Below, in pieces: positions 45,188 to 56,501 of a stretch of DNA of 64,000 bases. Below the pieces are notes generated by a model. The model was not told where the DNA came from and searched no databases. It saw nothing but the letters and a program-made list of their open reading frames with translations. This DNA comes from Tuctoria greenei (taxonomy: Eukaryota; Streptophyta; Magnoliopsida; Poales; Poaceae), in assembly GCA_036927565.1 (NCBI GenBank), contig JAYESD010000001.1, positions 109,721,110-109,785,109 on the forward strand, written 5' to 3'. Position 1 is the stretch's first letter; each line of letters begins with the position of its first letter. Both the position numbers and the translations under genes were made by a program.

Positions 45188-46666
45188 GTGAACTACAAAG
45201 CCGGAGGAAAGCATTGGGTACTCAATAGCGGGTGCACTCAACATATGACCAGCAACGATGGTATGTTCACCACCATAGAAAACCCCGACAATCATGAACA
45301 AGTCACCTTTGGTGATAACTCTAAGGGGAAGGTAATTGGTTTAGGTAAGATTGCAATTTCAAATGATTTATCTATTTCCAATGTATTGTATGTTAAGTCA
45401 CTTAGTTTCAATTTGCTCTCTATTGCACAACTATGTGATATTGGACTAACGTGCACCTTTAGCAAAAATGATGTTGTTGTGACTAGTGAAACAAGCCAAG
45501 AACTAATCTTCAAAGGATTTCGGCATGTACATCTCTACCTAGTAGACTTCACCAACAAGGATGCTAGCTTTACCACTTGTCTTTTTACTAAGACAAGTTT
45601 GGGTTGGCTATGGCATCGACGCATAGCGCACATTGGAATGAGCAAGATCAAGAAGTCATTCAAGCTTGGGATGGTGTCCGGCGTGAAGGATGTCACATTT
45701 GAGAAGAACAAGCTTTGTAGCGCTTATCAAGCCGGGAAGCAAGTTGCTTCACACCACCCGATGAAGACAATGGTGTCAACCTCCAAGCCACTTGAGTTAC
45801 TCCACATGGACCTCTTCGGACCATCCACATATCAAAGTCTTGGCGGTAATCTCTATTGTCTTGTTATAGTTGATGACTACTCTCGCTATGCTTGGACTTT
45901 GTTTCTAGGTGACAAGAATGAAACTCCGGAACTGTTCAAGACCTTCGCTAACCGTTCTCAAGGGGAATTTCAACTTCCCATCATCAAGGTTCGGAGTGAC
46001 AATGGCACCAAATTCAAGAACTACAACATTGGGGAGTGGTGTGACCGTGAAGGCCTGGAGCATGAGTTTTCGGCCACATACACTCCTCAACAAAATGGTG
46101 TCATTGAAAGGAAGAACAAGACTCTCATCACTCTTGAACGAGCAATGCTTGATGACTATGGCACGTCCGAGAAGTTTTGGGCCAAAGCAATCAACACGGC
46201 GTGCCATGCCGCAAATAGGGTCTACCTACATCGACTACTTCAAAAGACCCCATACGAACTTCTCATTGGGAGAAATACCAACATCTCCTATTTCCAAGTC
46301 TTCGGGTGCAAGTGCTACATCTACCACAAGAAAAGGCTCGGTAAGTTTCAAAGAAGATGTGATGTTGGTATATTTCTTGGTTATGCATCAAACTCAAAAG
46401 CATATCTAGTATTCAACCAAACCTCCGGTTTAGTTGAGGAAAGTTGTGATGTTGAGTTTGATGAAACTAATGGCTCCCAAGAGGAGAGTTTTGGTCATGA
46501 CGAAATAGATGACGAGCCTCTACGAGAAGCTATGAAGAACATGACCATTGGTGACATCAAGCCGAAAGTTGAGGAGAGCCATGATCAAGGGGGAGCTTCA
46601 GGTTCCAACATCAACACATCTATGGCGCCTCAAGCTGACGAAGAAGAGAAAGATGATCCATTGCCG
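45188..46666 (+). pseudogene. pol: Copia pol, 5' part: protease and integrase (mutated, cut by CACTA-1)
   Basis: It lies in another frame from gag. The protease motif reads 'HWVLNSGCTQHMTS', so the catalytic Asp of D-S-G is Asn. The GAG-pre-integrase zinc finger has 'WLWHRRIAHIGMSKIKKS' and 'LCSAYQAGKQ', where the first Cys of the pair remains and the second is Tyr. The integrase core has Asp in 'LLHMDLFGPS', Asp in 'VRSDNGTKFK' and Glu in 'PQQNGVIERKNKTL', all present. The C-terminal part is acidic. The ORF runs 509 codons, the last ones reading into CACTA-1. The rest of pol is at 24,362. Confidence 0.9.
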
Positions 46667-46669
46667 ACA
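46667..46669. repeat. 3-bp target duplication ACA at the CACTA-1 left end
   Basis: Equals 24,359-24,361 on the far side. If one ACA is removed with the transposon, the copia reading frame continues without a break. Confidence 0.8.
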
Positions 46670-46690
46670 CACTACCAGGATTCCGGTTTA
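46670..46690. repeat. Left terminus of CACTA-1
   Basis: CACTACCAGGATTCCGG pairs with the right terminus at 24,358 over about 16 of 17 positions. Confidence 0.88.
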
Positions 46691-48313
46691 TTGCAACGAA
46701 AAAAATCATTGCAATAGGTCGAAATTCATCGCGATAGGTTGTTGTCGCAACGAAATAGAATGTTGCGATAGTTTTTCCAACTCGTGGCGATAACAGCTGT
46801 GGCAATAGGTTATTGCGACGACTTGACATCCGTGGCAAATAGTATGGTATTGCAACGACTCCACGTTGGTGGCAAATAGTATGGTATTGCAACGGTTTAA
46901 CGTATTGCGACGATTTAACGTATTGCAACGAAAATAACGGTGTTGCAACGATGCCACGTTCGTGGCAAAAAGTATGGTATTGCAACGACTCCACGTTCGT
47001 GGCAAATAGTATGGTATTGCAAGGGTTTAACGTATTGCGATGATTTAACGTATTGCAACGAAAATAACGGTGTTGCAACAATGCCACATTCGTGGCAAAA
47101 AGTATGGTATTGCGACGCCTCCACGTTCGTGGCAAATAGTATGGTATTGCAACGGTTTAACGTATTGCGACGATTTGACATATTGCAACGAAAATAATGG
47201 TGTTGCAACGATGCCACATTCGTGGCAAAAAGTATGGTATTACGACGACTCCACATTGGCGGCAAATAGTATGGTATTGCAACGGTTTAACGTATTGCGA
47301 TGATTTAACGTATTGCAACGAAAATAACGGTGTTGCGATGATGCCACATTCGTGGAAAAAAGTATGGTATTGCAACGACTCCACGTTCGTAGCAAATAGT
47401 ATGGTATTGCAACGGTTTAACGTATTGCGATGATTTAATGTATTGCAACGAATAGTACATTATTTACAATGATTTCACATCTGTGGTGATAAGTATGGTA
47501 TCACGACGATTTCATACTCGTGGCGAACAGTATGGTATCGCGACGTTTTCACATTCACGGTGAATAGTATGGTGTTGCAATGATTTCACATCCGTAGCGA
47601 ATAGTACGGTATGGCAATGTTTTTACATTCATGGCGAATAGTATGGTGTTGCAGCGATTTCACATCTGTGGCGAATAGTACAGTATCGCGACGATTTCAC
47701 ACTCATGGTGAATAATATGGTATCGCGACGTTTTCACATCCGCGGCGAATAGTACAGTATCGCAACGATTTCACACTCGTGGCGTATAATATTGTATCGC
47801 GACATTTTCACATTCGTGGCGAATACTACGGTGTTGCAACGATTTCACTTCCGTGGCGAGTAGTATGGTATCGCAACGATTTCACACTCGTGGCGAATAA
47901 TATGGTATCGCGACAATTTCACAGCCGTGGCCAATAATACGGTAATGCAACGATTCCACGTTCATGGCAAATAGTATGGTATTGCAACGATTTCAAAACC
48001 GTGACAACAATATTGTATTGCAACGATTTCTGATGTGTGGCAATAGGTTCGTAATGCAACATATTAAAATCTGTTGCAACAGGGTCGTAATGCGACGTTC
48101 TCTGGGTGGTGGCAATAGCAGTCTAGTGCAACGCTTTTTTGGTCGTAGCCAAATGTTTGTAGTGCAACGTTTTATAATTTGTGGCAATAGCTAGCTTCCT
48201 ATTGCAACAGTTTATTTCATCGCAATAATCTGTTAATGCCACATTTTATAATTAGCGGCACTAGAATCCTAATGCACCAGGTTTGAAAATTAGTGGCAAC
48301 AGAATCAATTTAT
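46691..48313. repeat. Left subterminal array of CACTA-1 (complete, copy B)
   Basis: The first part (46,840-47,440) is a higher-order repeat of about 128 bp, 4.5 units, joining 'gcaacgactccacgttcgtg', 'gcaacggtttaacgtattgc', 'ttgcaacgaaaataacggtg' and 'ttgcaacgatgccacgttcg'. The second part (47,440-48,313) is the simpler ~36-bp repeat seen at 1-540. It shares cgtggca and gcaacga with the right array, but the unit structure differs. Confidence 0.88.
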
Positions 48314-48369
48314 TCGCACACGATACGTCTGTCGACTTAATAACAAACATCCAGCAATTGATGCAACGC

Positions 48370-49962
48370 TCAAGGACCCTTGCGTCGTTGCGAGACGATG
48401 TTATTTACAGTTTTTTCAGGTTGCAACATTGTACCCATTAAAATAGCACCGTGAAGAGTTGTAGTATTAGGAATTTCTTGAACATCCAACTTCGACTTGG
48501 TGCGAGCAGAAGCCTTTTGTGGAGTTGCTGCTAGCCGTTGTTGATTTTGCAAGCTCTCCATCATTCTGCGCATGTCTGCTAGCTCCTTTTCTTGCCGTGC
48601 AGAATTGGCTGTCATCTGATCATGTAAAGCTTGGACTTCGTGGTTGAGTTGTTCATTTGCCTGGACGAAGCCATCCATCTAGGAGGTCATATAATCATTT
48701 CTTCCTTCCAACTCTTGCACCTGAGAGCTGAGGTCTTCATTTCTATTTTGCAAGGATCGAACATGCTGGCCGAGCTGGTCAAACATCTGGATACGCAGTC
48801 TTTCGGAAACATTAGGTTTAGCCATATAACCACGCCCCCGAAACTGTGATCCTCCAGAACTGGTTGCGAATATATAAGTAAGCTGGAAGATGTTGTTTCT
48901 TTCCTCATATGGGATTGGGACTCCCAGCTTAGCTTCCTTGACGTTGATTTGGGCACATGCCTGGGTCTATATACAAAAAGAAAAGTCACATGTACATTGC
49001 AAATATTTATTTAAATGGGGACTGTTTGAAGTGTTTCTCACATGTACAGCTTCTGCATGCTCGTTTGCCCATTGACCGTTCTTTACATGGCTTGCCCCCC
49101 ATAGTTCTATGTCATCGGGTTCTTTTTCGGTCTCTGGGTCTCGCTACATCAAATACAAGTAAAATTTGATTGAATGATTGCAGTGCAAAGTAAAAGCATG
49201 ATTTAGTTTTCATACCTTCTCGTAACTAAGTTGGGCGTAGGATTTCAAGCCAAGCAAGTGTTTTGTCTTTTGAGTACTTCAATTTCGTGAATTGGTTCTG
49301 CTTATTGACTGCAATTATAAGAATTAATTTCACGAATGGGTGTTATCAAATAGTTTTTGTAGGATATGAAGGTATTAGAAAGCTAGCTGACCTTGAATCG
49401 CTCGGACCCAAAATAGTCCATAAGCGCCAACCAATCGGAATCTGCTACTTCAAAAGGCTTGTTTTGTATACGTTCCTCATCGGTCGAATACTTCTTATAG
49501 GTGGCATGCAATGTTGATCACCACCCCTTGTAGGGCTCACCAGCAATCTTCAATATTTTTCTTCTGGTATCATCTGTGTCCTCCAAGTCCGAGGCATTCT
49601 GTACATTGTATATCACACTGTTATAACCGTACAAGATGGAGGTCGCTAGAAAAAAATACTTATGTGGGGTGTCACGACACTAACCAGAATGTCTCTCACT
49701 ATATCGCTCTTCGAAGTATCGCCAACCTCTGCCCACTTCCTTACACCAGCGAGGGGTGCATTTTTGTTGTTGTAATAACCACATCATCGACAAAGTGCCG
49801 CTGATTAGGACCAACCGCAGCACCCAACCTATCGGACCACTGAATTTGTAGCTTCTGTTTCTGATCATTTGTTCTATTTGCAGATGCTAGATAGCGCAAT
49901 TTAGCAACCTTAAGTCCTTTAGCAACCCCTCTTCCAAACAACTTTCCTTCTGTTAGTGTCAT
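48370..49962 (-). pseudogene. Transposase_24 gene, copy B, broken
   Basis: Same layout as 597-2,192. Private lesions: a stop inside the hallmark segment where copy A reads 'YKGWQST' (about 49,517), a stop at about 48,679 in the coiled-coil part (copy A is open there) and a 4-bp difference near 48,475. The frame change that splits the first segment is also present. The start is ATG at 49,962. Confidence 0.72.
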
Positions 49963-50965
49963 TTAAACGGTAAACGTTTAAAGCAAATTAGCAACTGACC
50001 AGGCCTAGTATCATGTACAAATAGTGTTAAAGAAGAAGAAGTCTGATGTTTTACCATCTTCAGGACGAGTGCGGCAAATATGATTTTGCTCCATATCGGG
50101 TGATGCATCGACTTGTTGACTTCTTTGTAGCTTCATACCCTACAATCAGGCATCAGGTAGTAGTCAGTGGCGCTATAGCACCAGTAGTACTGCAGGGGAT
50201 TTTTCAGTCCAGCTGCGATCAGGCAAGACAGTAGCTGGCGATGCTAGAGAAAGAGAGGGTTCGCCGGGTGCTCATCCTCTGCAGTACTGCCGGTTCGGTC
50301 TGACAGACATCAGCAGGAGCGCGTCTCGAGGCGAATTGGTGGCAGGGCGAGTCATGGACGTCAGCGGTATTAGTAGTAGAGGATGCAAGACAGATGAGGC
50401 GGGCAGCTTGCGATGTTTAACAAAGCTAGGGTTCGTTCTGGCAGTGCAGTGACCACATTTAAGTCAGAGGATCGACGTCCAAATCACACCGATGATCTCA
50501 CGTGACTTACGTTTTTACTGCAGGCGATGCAGTAAAGATCCAATGGTGTGATTCTGTTGGATCTTTACTGCATCACGTGCAGTAAAAACGTATAAGTCAG
50601 GTGATCTGCGTCCATTGATATCACCCCGGAGCAAGTCTCGAGGCTAGGAGGATAGTGTGGCGGATCTAGGAATTAAATTTAGGTGGATTTCATACTGATA
50701 TTTTGCTCTTCATGTTAGCATCTCGCCCTAAACTGCTACTAGAACGGATACATGAATATAATCTTGCGTTAATTACCAGACATCAGCAACGCATTTGGCA
50801 GTGTAAAAAGTGGAATTGAGATCATATAATCAGCAATGAACCCTCATGTACATGCATCTCTAAACTATATGATGCTAACATTTCTTAATGGACAGGGGTT
50901 AATGATATTGGACTATTTTTTCTAGGGTATGCCATGTCATATGGGGCATAGCATGTAGGTACGCC
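49963..50965. other. Non-coding interval, counterpart of 2,193-3,194
   Basis: No gene. It includes the foldback at 50,475-50,612 and the same 'gtactgcaggggat' motif near 50,190. Confidence 0.5.
50475..50612. repeat. Inverted repeat, counterpart of 2,702-2,840
   Basis: The arms with 'acgtttttactgcaggcg' and its complement are kept; several substitutions relative to copy A fall in the arms and slightly improve pairing near the tip. Confidence 0.7.
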
Positions 50966-51545
50966 GTAATGGCCAAGGGTTTGCGGGTGGCGGGGTCATC
51001 ATGGCACGCGAACGATGGGACCTGGAGATGGAGGGAGACGCGTCGGGGAGGACAGTGAAGTGACCACCAGCAGGGTGTGGGTGCCGGCCGGTGTTGGAGT
51101 GACCGGCGGCGACATGGGTTTGCGGGCGGTGGGGTCATCATGACACGCGAAGGATGGGACGTGGCGATGGTTGAGGGAGACGCGTTTCTGAGGACACTGA
51201 AGTGAGCAGCAGTAGGGCGTGGTCACCGGTGCTGGAGTGGTGGCGGCGAGAGAGCCCAGCGTGCGCGTGTAGGCATCAATAAATCACGCCATCACATATA
51301 CTCACCAGCAGGGCGTGGGCGCCGGCTGGTGCCGGAGTGACCGGCGGCGATAGCGGTTTGCGGGCGACGGGGTCATCATGACACGCGAAGGATGGGAAGT
51401 GGCGATGGTGGAGGGAGACGCGCCGGGGAGGACACTGAAGTGAGCAGCAGCAGGGTGTGGTCGCCGGTGCCGGAGTGGCCGGCGGCGAGAGAGCCCATCG
51501 TGCGTGTGTAGGCATCAATAAATCACGCCATCACATATACTGATT
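50966..51545. repeat. GC-rich minisatellite, counterpart of 3,195-3,760
   Basis: Same three long units and partial unit, same order; no unit gained or lost since the copies separated. Confidence 0.8.
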
Positions 51546-53199
51546 AACTGTTAACTGGGACTAGGAAACTACAATCAGAATGCTAAAATATTTAGTAGAG
51601 CCCGATACATATTTATACTCGTAGTACCAGCATGAGATGATGAATCTCGGGGTTCCTGAGCATCAGGTGCTGCAATATTCTCTTCATACGATGCAAAGGA
51701 ATTAACGTGTTATAAATATGTGTATTTTGATAGTAAACACATTTATAGTTATACCAGGTGCTTGTTGCCCATCACGATTACTTGTAGATGACATGACGGT
51801 TTGGTGTCTTGTTCCTAAAGTAAAGAGTATATATAGTAAGTAACAGTGATAACGTCAGATTACATGAGGATGTGTATTTTAGATCGGGCGGTGTGGTTGC
51901 TATGAACTGAAAATGTTTGTTTTGAATGGAGGAATTAGAAATGAAGGAGTAGGAAAAAAAACCCGTACAATCCGAGAAAGAAAAACAAGAAAAACGTGTA
52001 TAAACTGTGGGAACTGAAAATCTTAGGAATACAAGTTTGGAACACAGGAATGAGAGTACACCATTGGGAGTGGTTGATAAGATAACCCTGGCGTCATTTA
52101 CTTCTAAATCAAGAAATTATATAGTACATGCAGTTTTTAATAGTTATCTTTCCTGACATGGAAATGTACTAAAAATACACTACCATAAACTGTCGGAGCG
52201 ACATTTATTTCGGGGCAGAGGTGTAGTGTATTTTATATATGGAAAAAAGTAGAATGCAATCAGATGCTAGGGTAAAATAAAAAGATGAATCGACTGTAGG
52301 ATGCAGATCTAACGATTGAGGCTAGCTACAAATGGGCGGGACTGGAATTTTGGGCGCACGGAGTGAAGTTTCAATTGTGAAAATCTCAATTGTGCGCGCC
52401 AAGAAGAACGAAATTTTTTTCGTGGGACCGCTACCTGCCGTTCATCTTTGTTTTCATGGAGATGTAAAAGCAGTCATGTGGTAGTGGGACATTCAAAAAA
52501 AATACGAACAAAAATATGAATCGCCAAATGTATCATTGTGCTAATGCAAACAACATGCAAATACAGAGAACACCCAAGTCCACGAAAGGAGGACGATAAA
52601 TCCATGCTCTAGTAAAAGGTAAACAATCAGCATTTTATATATAACATTCATCGCAATGAAATGATAACATATACAGAGTATATACTACTACAAAAAAAAA
52701 CATTTTCCCTGTGATGTCTAATCTTCACGCCGTCGATCCAAAGCCGCCTGTGATACGAGTATCACAGGTACATACGATATATATATCAACAATGTCATCG
52801 GATATTAGTTACAACGGATAAAGTACTTTTCATGCACCTGTTGCATCAGGCGATGGACTAGTTAGCAATTTAGATGACGTAATTTCCTAATCAAGTTAAT
52901 TATGCATCATGTCTGTTGTTAGTTCTATTACTTGTAAGGGTAATGTTTACCGGATGTCATTCATTCAACCACAAGAAATATAGACGGTCCCAAGTTACAA
53001 ACATATAGGAGATGTTTTTGATAGAAGAAGTTTTTCGATACTGCATATATAGAACACATTGTTCATGAACATAAAAACATATTTCATTAACAAACAAGTA
53101 ATAGGAAAACACGTAGTAGACAGCAAGAACAAGATAAACTACACCTAATACTACTCTACTCAGAGATCACGAAATAGATAAACTACTCCTAATACTACT
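51546..53199. other. AT-rich non-coding interval, counterpart of 3,761-5,426
   Basis: No gene. The CACTA-like terminus motif is at about 52,682-52,770 ('actactacaaaaaaaaa', 'gccgcctgtgatacgag'). Confidence 0.45.
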
Positions 53200-53973
53200 C
53201 TACTGGGAGAAAACCACGTCCTCCTCCCCCGCTGCTGCCGCCTCCTCCACCTCCGTTGCCGGTGCCGCCTCCTCCTCCTCCTCCTCCTCCTCCTCCTCCT
53301 CCTCCGCCGCTGCCGCCGCTGCTGCCGTCTCCACCTCCGCCTCTGCCGCCGATGCCGCCTCCTCCTGCTCCTCCTCCACCGCTGCCGCCGCCTCCATAGC
53401 CGCATCCACCTCTGCCTCAAGAGATGCCTCCTGCTCCGCCTCCTCCGCTGCCGCCGCTGCCCAAGCCGCCTCATACTCCTCAACCTTCGTCACAGTCCGA
53501 AGCTTCCCGGCGACGCGGTGCTTAATCTTCAGGAGGCCCTCTAGCCCAGCAACCTCCGCGAATGTCTCGTGGAGGGAGTCGAGACGACCGGCCACAGTCA
53601 TCAACCCGTAGCAGTAGTGGCCCGCAGTGTCCATGCTCGTGTGGAGGTGAAGGGTCCCAAGACCCAAACGGCGACACGTGCGATCTTTGTCAGAAAAGAC
53701 CTTCCACGCCACTGTATTGAGCGCTAGTGCGCTATGAGCGGCGGCGGACTTGGCTTCGGTGGCCACCTTAAGGCGCCGATCGAGTTCGTCGATGTGGTCG
53801 GTGAGGAGTCTGAGAGTCTCCTCAACCCAACTGGGATGAGGAAGTGCAGGCGCCGCGGGCGGAGATGCGGGCGCCGCCATCAGTTCCACCGGCATTGCCA
53901 GCGGCGATGGAAACGGAGAAGTAGGTTCGGAGGACGTCGATGGCCTAGAGCGCTTCGGCGCGGAGCTACCCAT
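53200..53973 (-). CDS. P1, copy B (open)
   Basis: 257 codons from ATG 53,973. The core 'LGLGTLHLHTSMDTAGHY', 'VAGRLDSLHETFAEVAG' is preserved. The Glu run in the tail is longer than in copy A and several substitutions lie in the tail; the frame is kept through all length changes because they are whole triplets. It differs from copy A by scattered substitutions. It is the only family member open in both copies, so it is the best candidate for a protein still under some constraint, but that has not been measured here. Confidence 0.65.
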   Translation of the reverse strand: MGSSAPKRSRPSTSSEPTSPFPSPLAMPVELMAAPASPPAAPALPHPSWVEETLRLLTDHIDELDRRLKVATEAKSAAAHSALALNTVAWKVFSDKDRTCRRLGLGTLHLHTSMDTAGHYCYGLMTVAGRLDSLHETFAEVAGLEGLLKIKHRVAGKLRTVTKVEEYEAAWAAAAAEEAEQEASLEAEVDAAMEAAAAVEEEQEEAASAAEAEVETAAAAAAAEEEEEEEEEEEEAAPATEVEEAAAAGEEDVVFSQ

Positions 53974-54883
53974 TTGTGTGGCGACGGAGGTGCAGAGAAA
54001 GAGCGAGAGGTGGTCGACGGTGGCGGGGGGAAAAGTTTAGAGGCTAGGATCTAAGGAGTGGTGCGGCGGAGAAGCAAGAGGACGGTGAGCCTTTATAGCG
54101 GGTCGTCGTCTAAGCGGGCGTGTCGAGATGATCAGACGCTAGAGGAAACCGCGCTTAATTATGAACCGGTCGGTGGCCCCGGTTTCCTCAAAACCGCGGT
54201 TTGCATCCTCTCGGTCCCAACGGCTCGACGCGTCCCATTAGGAGTAAATTTACAGGCGGGGAAAAACAATTTTTTCATTATATAAAAAAATCCGTCCGTA
54301 CACGCCTAAGCCAACTTCGTGACCGCGCGTCCGTGCCAGGGGACGCCTTGCAGCGAATATGGGCCTAGTCCTGCACGCATTACCGAGGTTTGAGGTATAT
54401 ATATATGCATGCATGTTAGTGTTGTTAAACATGACCGAGGTGTTTTAATTCTATCTATGTCTAACATGCACGGACCGCAAACATGATCAACCAATTACAC
54501 TATGTAAGAAACCCAAATAGGAGACAACGATGGGCGACAGATCGGATGTCCATCGATCACAAAGTGATGCGAGGCACGCTTAAAGTCATTGTTTGTCTCC
54601 TTTAGCTTTGCAATTACAAATTGAGACGAGCTTCAAACCCTAAGATCTTTTGTTTTTGTCCAATTTGCTCGGTTCACTTGTGACAGATTAACACAACACT
54701 AAACTTAGAGCACATTCACTTGATTGAAATCCAGAAATTCTAACACACAAGTATTCATTGACACGAATGAACACATATATATTACAAAACACAAGAAATA
54801 TGTACAAGAACAGAATTGAAGCTAAACATGTACAAGAACTCCTAAAACTACAAAAGAAATATGTACAAGAACTCCTAAAACTA

Positions 54884-55019
54884 CTATGCCGGCCCTGCCT
54901 CCTTCGCCCTCTCCCCCAACTTCTCAAACCACGACAAGTGGTCCTCCTCATCCTCGTCGTCGTCATCGTTGTCGTCGTGGTGGTGGTGGTCGCTGTCATC
55001 ATCGCCGTCATCATCGTCT

Positions 55020-55051
<32 letters not shown>

Positions 55052-56501
55052 ATCATTGTTGTCGTTGTTGTCGTCCTCGTCGTCGTCGTCCTCGTCCTCC
55101 TCCTCCTCCTCCTCCTCCTCCTCCTCCTCCTCCTCCTCCTCCTCCTCCTCCTCCTCCTCCTCCTCCTCCTCCTCCAGCAACGATGCAGCAGGAGAGTGGG
55201 CCGGCTGCTCCGGCTGAGCTGATTGCTCCGGCTGCACCGGTGGCTCCGGCTACACCGGCAGTGGAACCCCGCCGCGACGGAAGTTCCTCTCCATCGCCAC
55301 CACCAGGGCACTACGGCCCTCAGCGCCGAGCTCCTGGGCCATTGTCCCAGACAAGATGTCCAGGCGATCGGCCACACCCGTGAGGGCGTAGAGGTAGCGG
55401 CCGGTGGTATCCATTCCCGGAAACTCGGGAAGGGTAACAAGACCCAAGGCATCCAATGATGAGGACATCACTTCTATGGATACAAACAACACTCCATTGG
55501 ATATACAAGATGCAATCAATAGAGTTCATACACAACAATTAATTTCAGAGGTGAACTCGTTCTTATACATTTCCTTATATGTTTTTGAGTATAGATTGCT
55601 ACTTAATGATTTATTTGTGACTAGGATCCATGGAGAGGTTCAAGGAGTACGTGGAGGGAGTATTAGGGACGTGGAAGACCAGAGAATTCATTCAAAGAAG
55701 ATGGAAACCGAACCAAACTCCAAATCGTATCCAACTCAGAGTCCAGGAGCAGTACGCACTAAAACGGAAGCCCAGGACGCATACGGACTCCGTTCTGGAC
55801 GTTCTACATATGCACGGAAAGGGGAGAGGATAAAATTTCCAATGGCTCCGGTCCCATGTCAAAATTCGTTCGGAGTGGACAGGAATTGTCGAAACAAAAT
55901 CAAGTACAGAATCTGTCAGGGTGTTGCGCCACCGTATTGGGCCATTGGGCCTTGTATCAAGTCTAAGTCCATTATTTTCGTGTCTTAGGGTTAGGTCACG
56001 ACCCTAACACCCCCTTGGACGTCCTCCCACCTGTATATAATCCATAGTAGCCGCCATGGACAATTGGGTTTTGCTTAGATCAATAAAATCGCCGTTCTAC
56101 GGTTTGTGAGACCCCAACTTCGCGATTTCCGATCGTGTCTTCTACGTTCTTGCTCGTGTTATCGGTTGCACTTGCAGGGATTAGCCTTCTTGGCGAGGTC
56201 AAGCGTGTGCAGCACGGTTGATAACCAATGGAGCGGTGGTGTAGTGATTGCAGGGGTTGTTTTGTGTTCTACTCGAGAGCCTCGGATCATCAACGTCGAG
56301 TTCTCCACTCCAATCGACTTATCCATTACCTTTCGGAAGATCGGGATCAATTCTCTTATCATCCAAGGCCCGAGACGTACTGTTGTACGACTCTCGCGTC
56401 ATAATGAGGCGCTGGTCGTCGTTCACCCTCTCGGGGGAGCTGTAGCATATCCGCTTGCAGGGTGGCTGCCTCGGCGGGCTAGGAGGCAGAAGGTTGGCCA
56501 T
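54884..56501 (-). pseudogene. P2, copy B: split by a solo LTR and carrying a stop
   Basis: The first part runs from ATG 56,501 (MANLLPPSPPRQPPCKR) to about 56,367. The second resumes at 55,456 ('LDALGLVTLPEFPGMD', 'VADRLDILSGTMAQELG'). A TAG at about 55,250 then precedes the tail, which codes for a much longer Glu run than copy A (54,884-55,237). The antisense Ser-, Leu- and Arg-run frames are shadows. The insertion and the stop are both absent from copy A. Confidence 0.8.
55457..56361 (+). mobile_element. Solo LTR, 905 bp, with 5-bp target duplication, only in copy B
   Basis: Begins TGATGAGG and ends CTTATCA (TGAT...ATCA). It is flanked by TCCAA at 55,452-55,456 and 56,362-56,366; copy A has a single TCCAA at the site. 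Inside are 'tgtatataatcc' (about 56,032, TATA-like) and 'caataaaatc' (about 56,081, polyadenylation-like), the order expected of an LTR, which suggests plus-strand orientation. No internal region or second LTR is present, as after LTR-LTR recombination. The lineage is not identified. Frames inside it are not genes. Confidence 0.88.

Larger units (their letters stand above)
41589..46669 (+). mobile_element. 5' portion of the Sirevirus-type copia element
   Basis: 5' LTR, PBS, gag, protease and integrase, stopping at the CACTA-1 left end (46,670). The length of this part plus 24,359-31,435 is about 12.1 kb, normal for a Sirevirus. The last three bases (ACA) are the CACTA target duplication. Confidence 0.9.

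Noticed and set aside
54688..55452. 254-codon minus-strand ORF with long Arg and Thr runs
   Set aside because: It is the frame next to P2 read through CTC/GTC triplets; the P2 core is in the other frame.
55404..55988. 194-codon plus-strand ORF across the solo LTR border
   Set aside because: It crosses the TCCAA insertion point, so it is made of two unrelated sequences.
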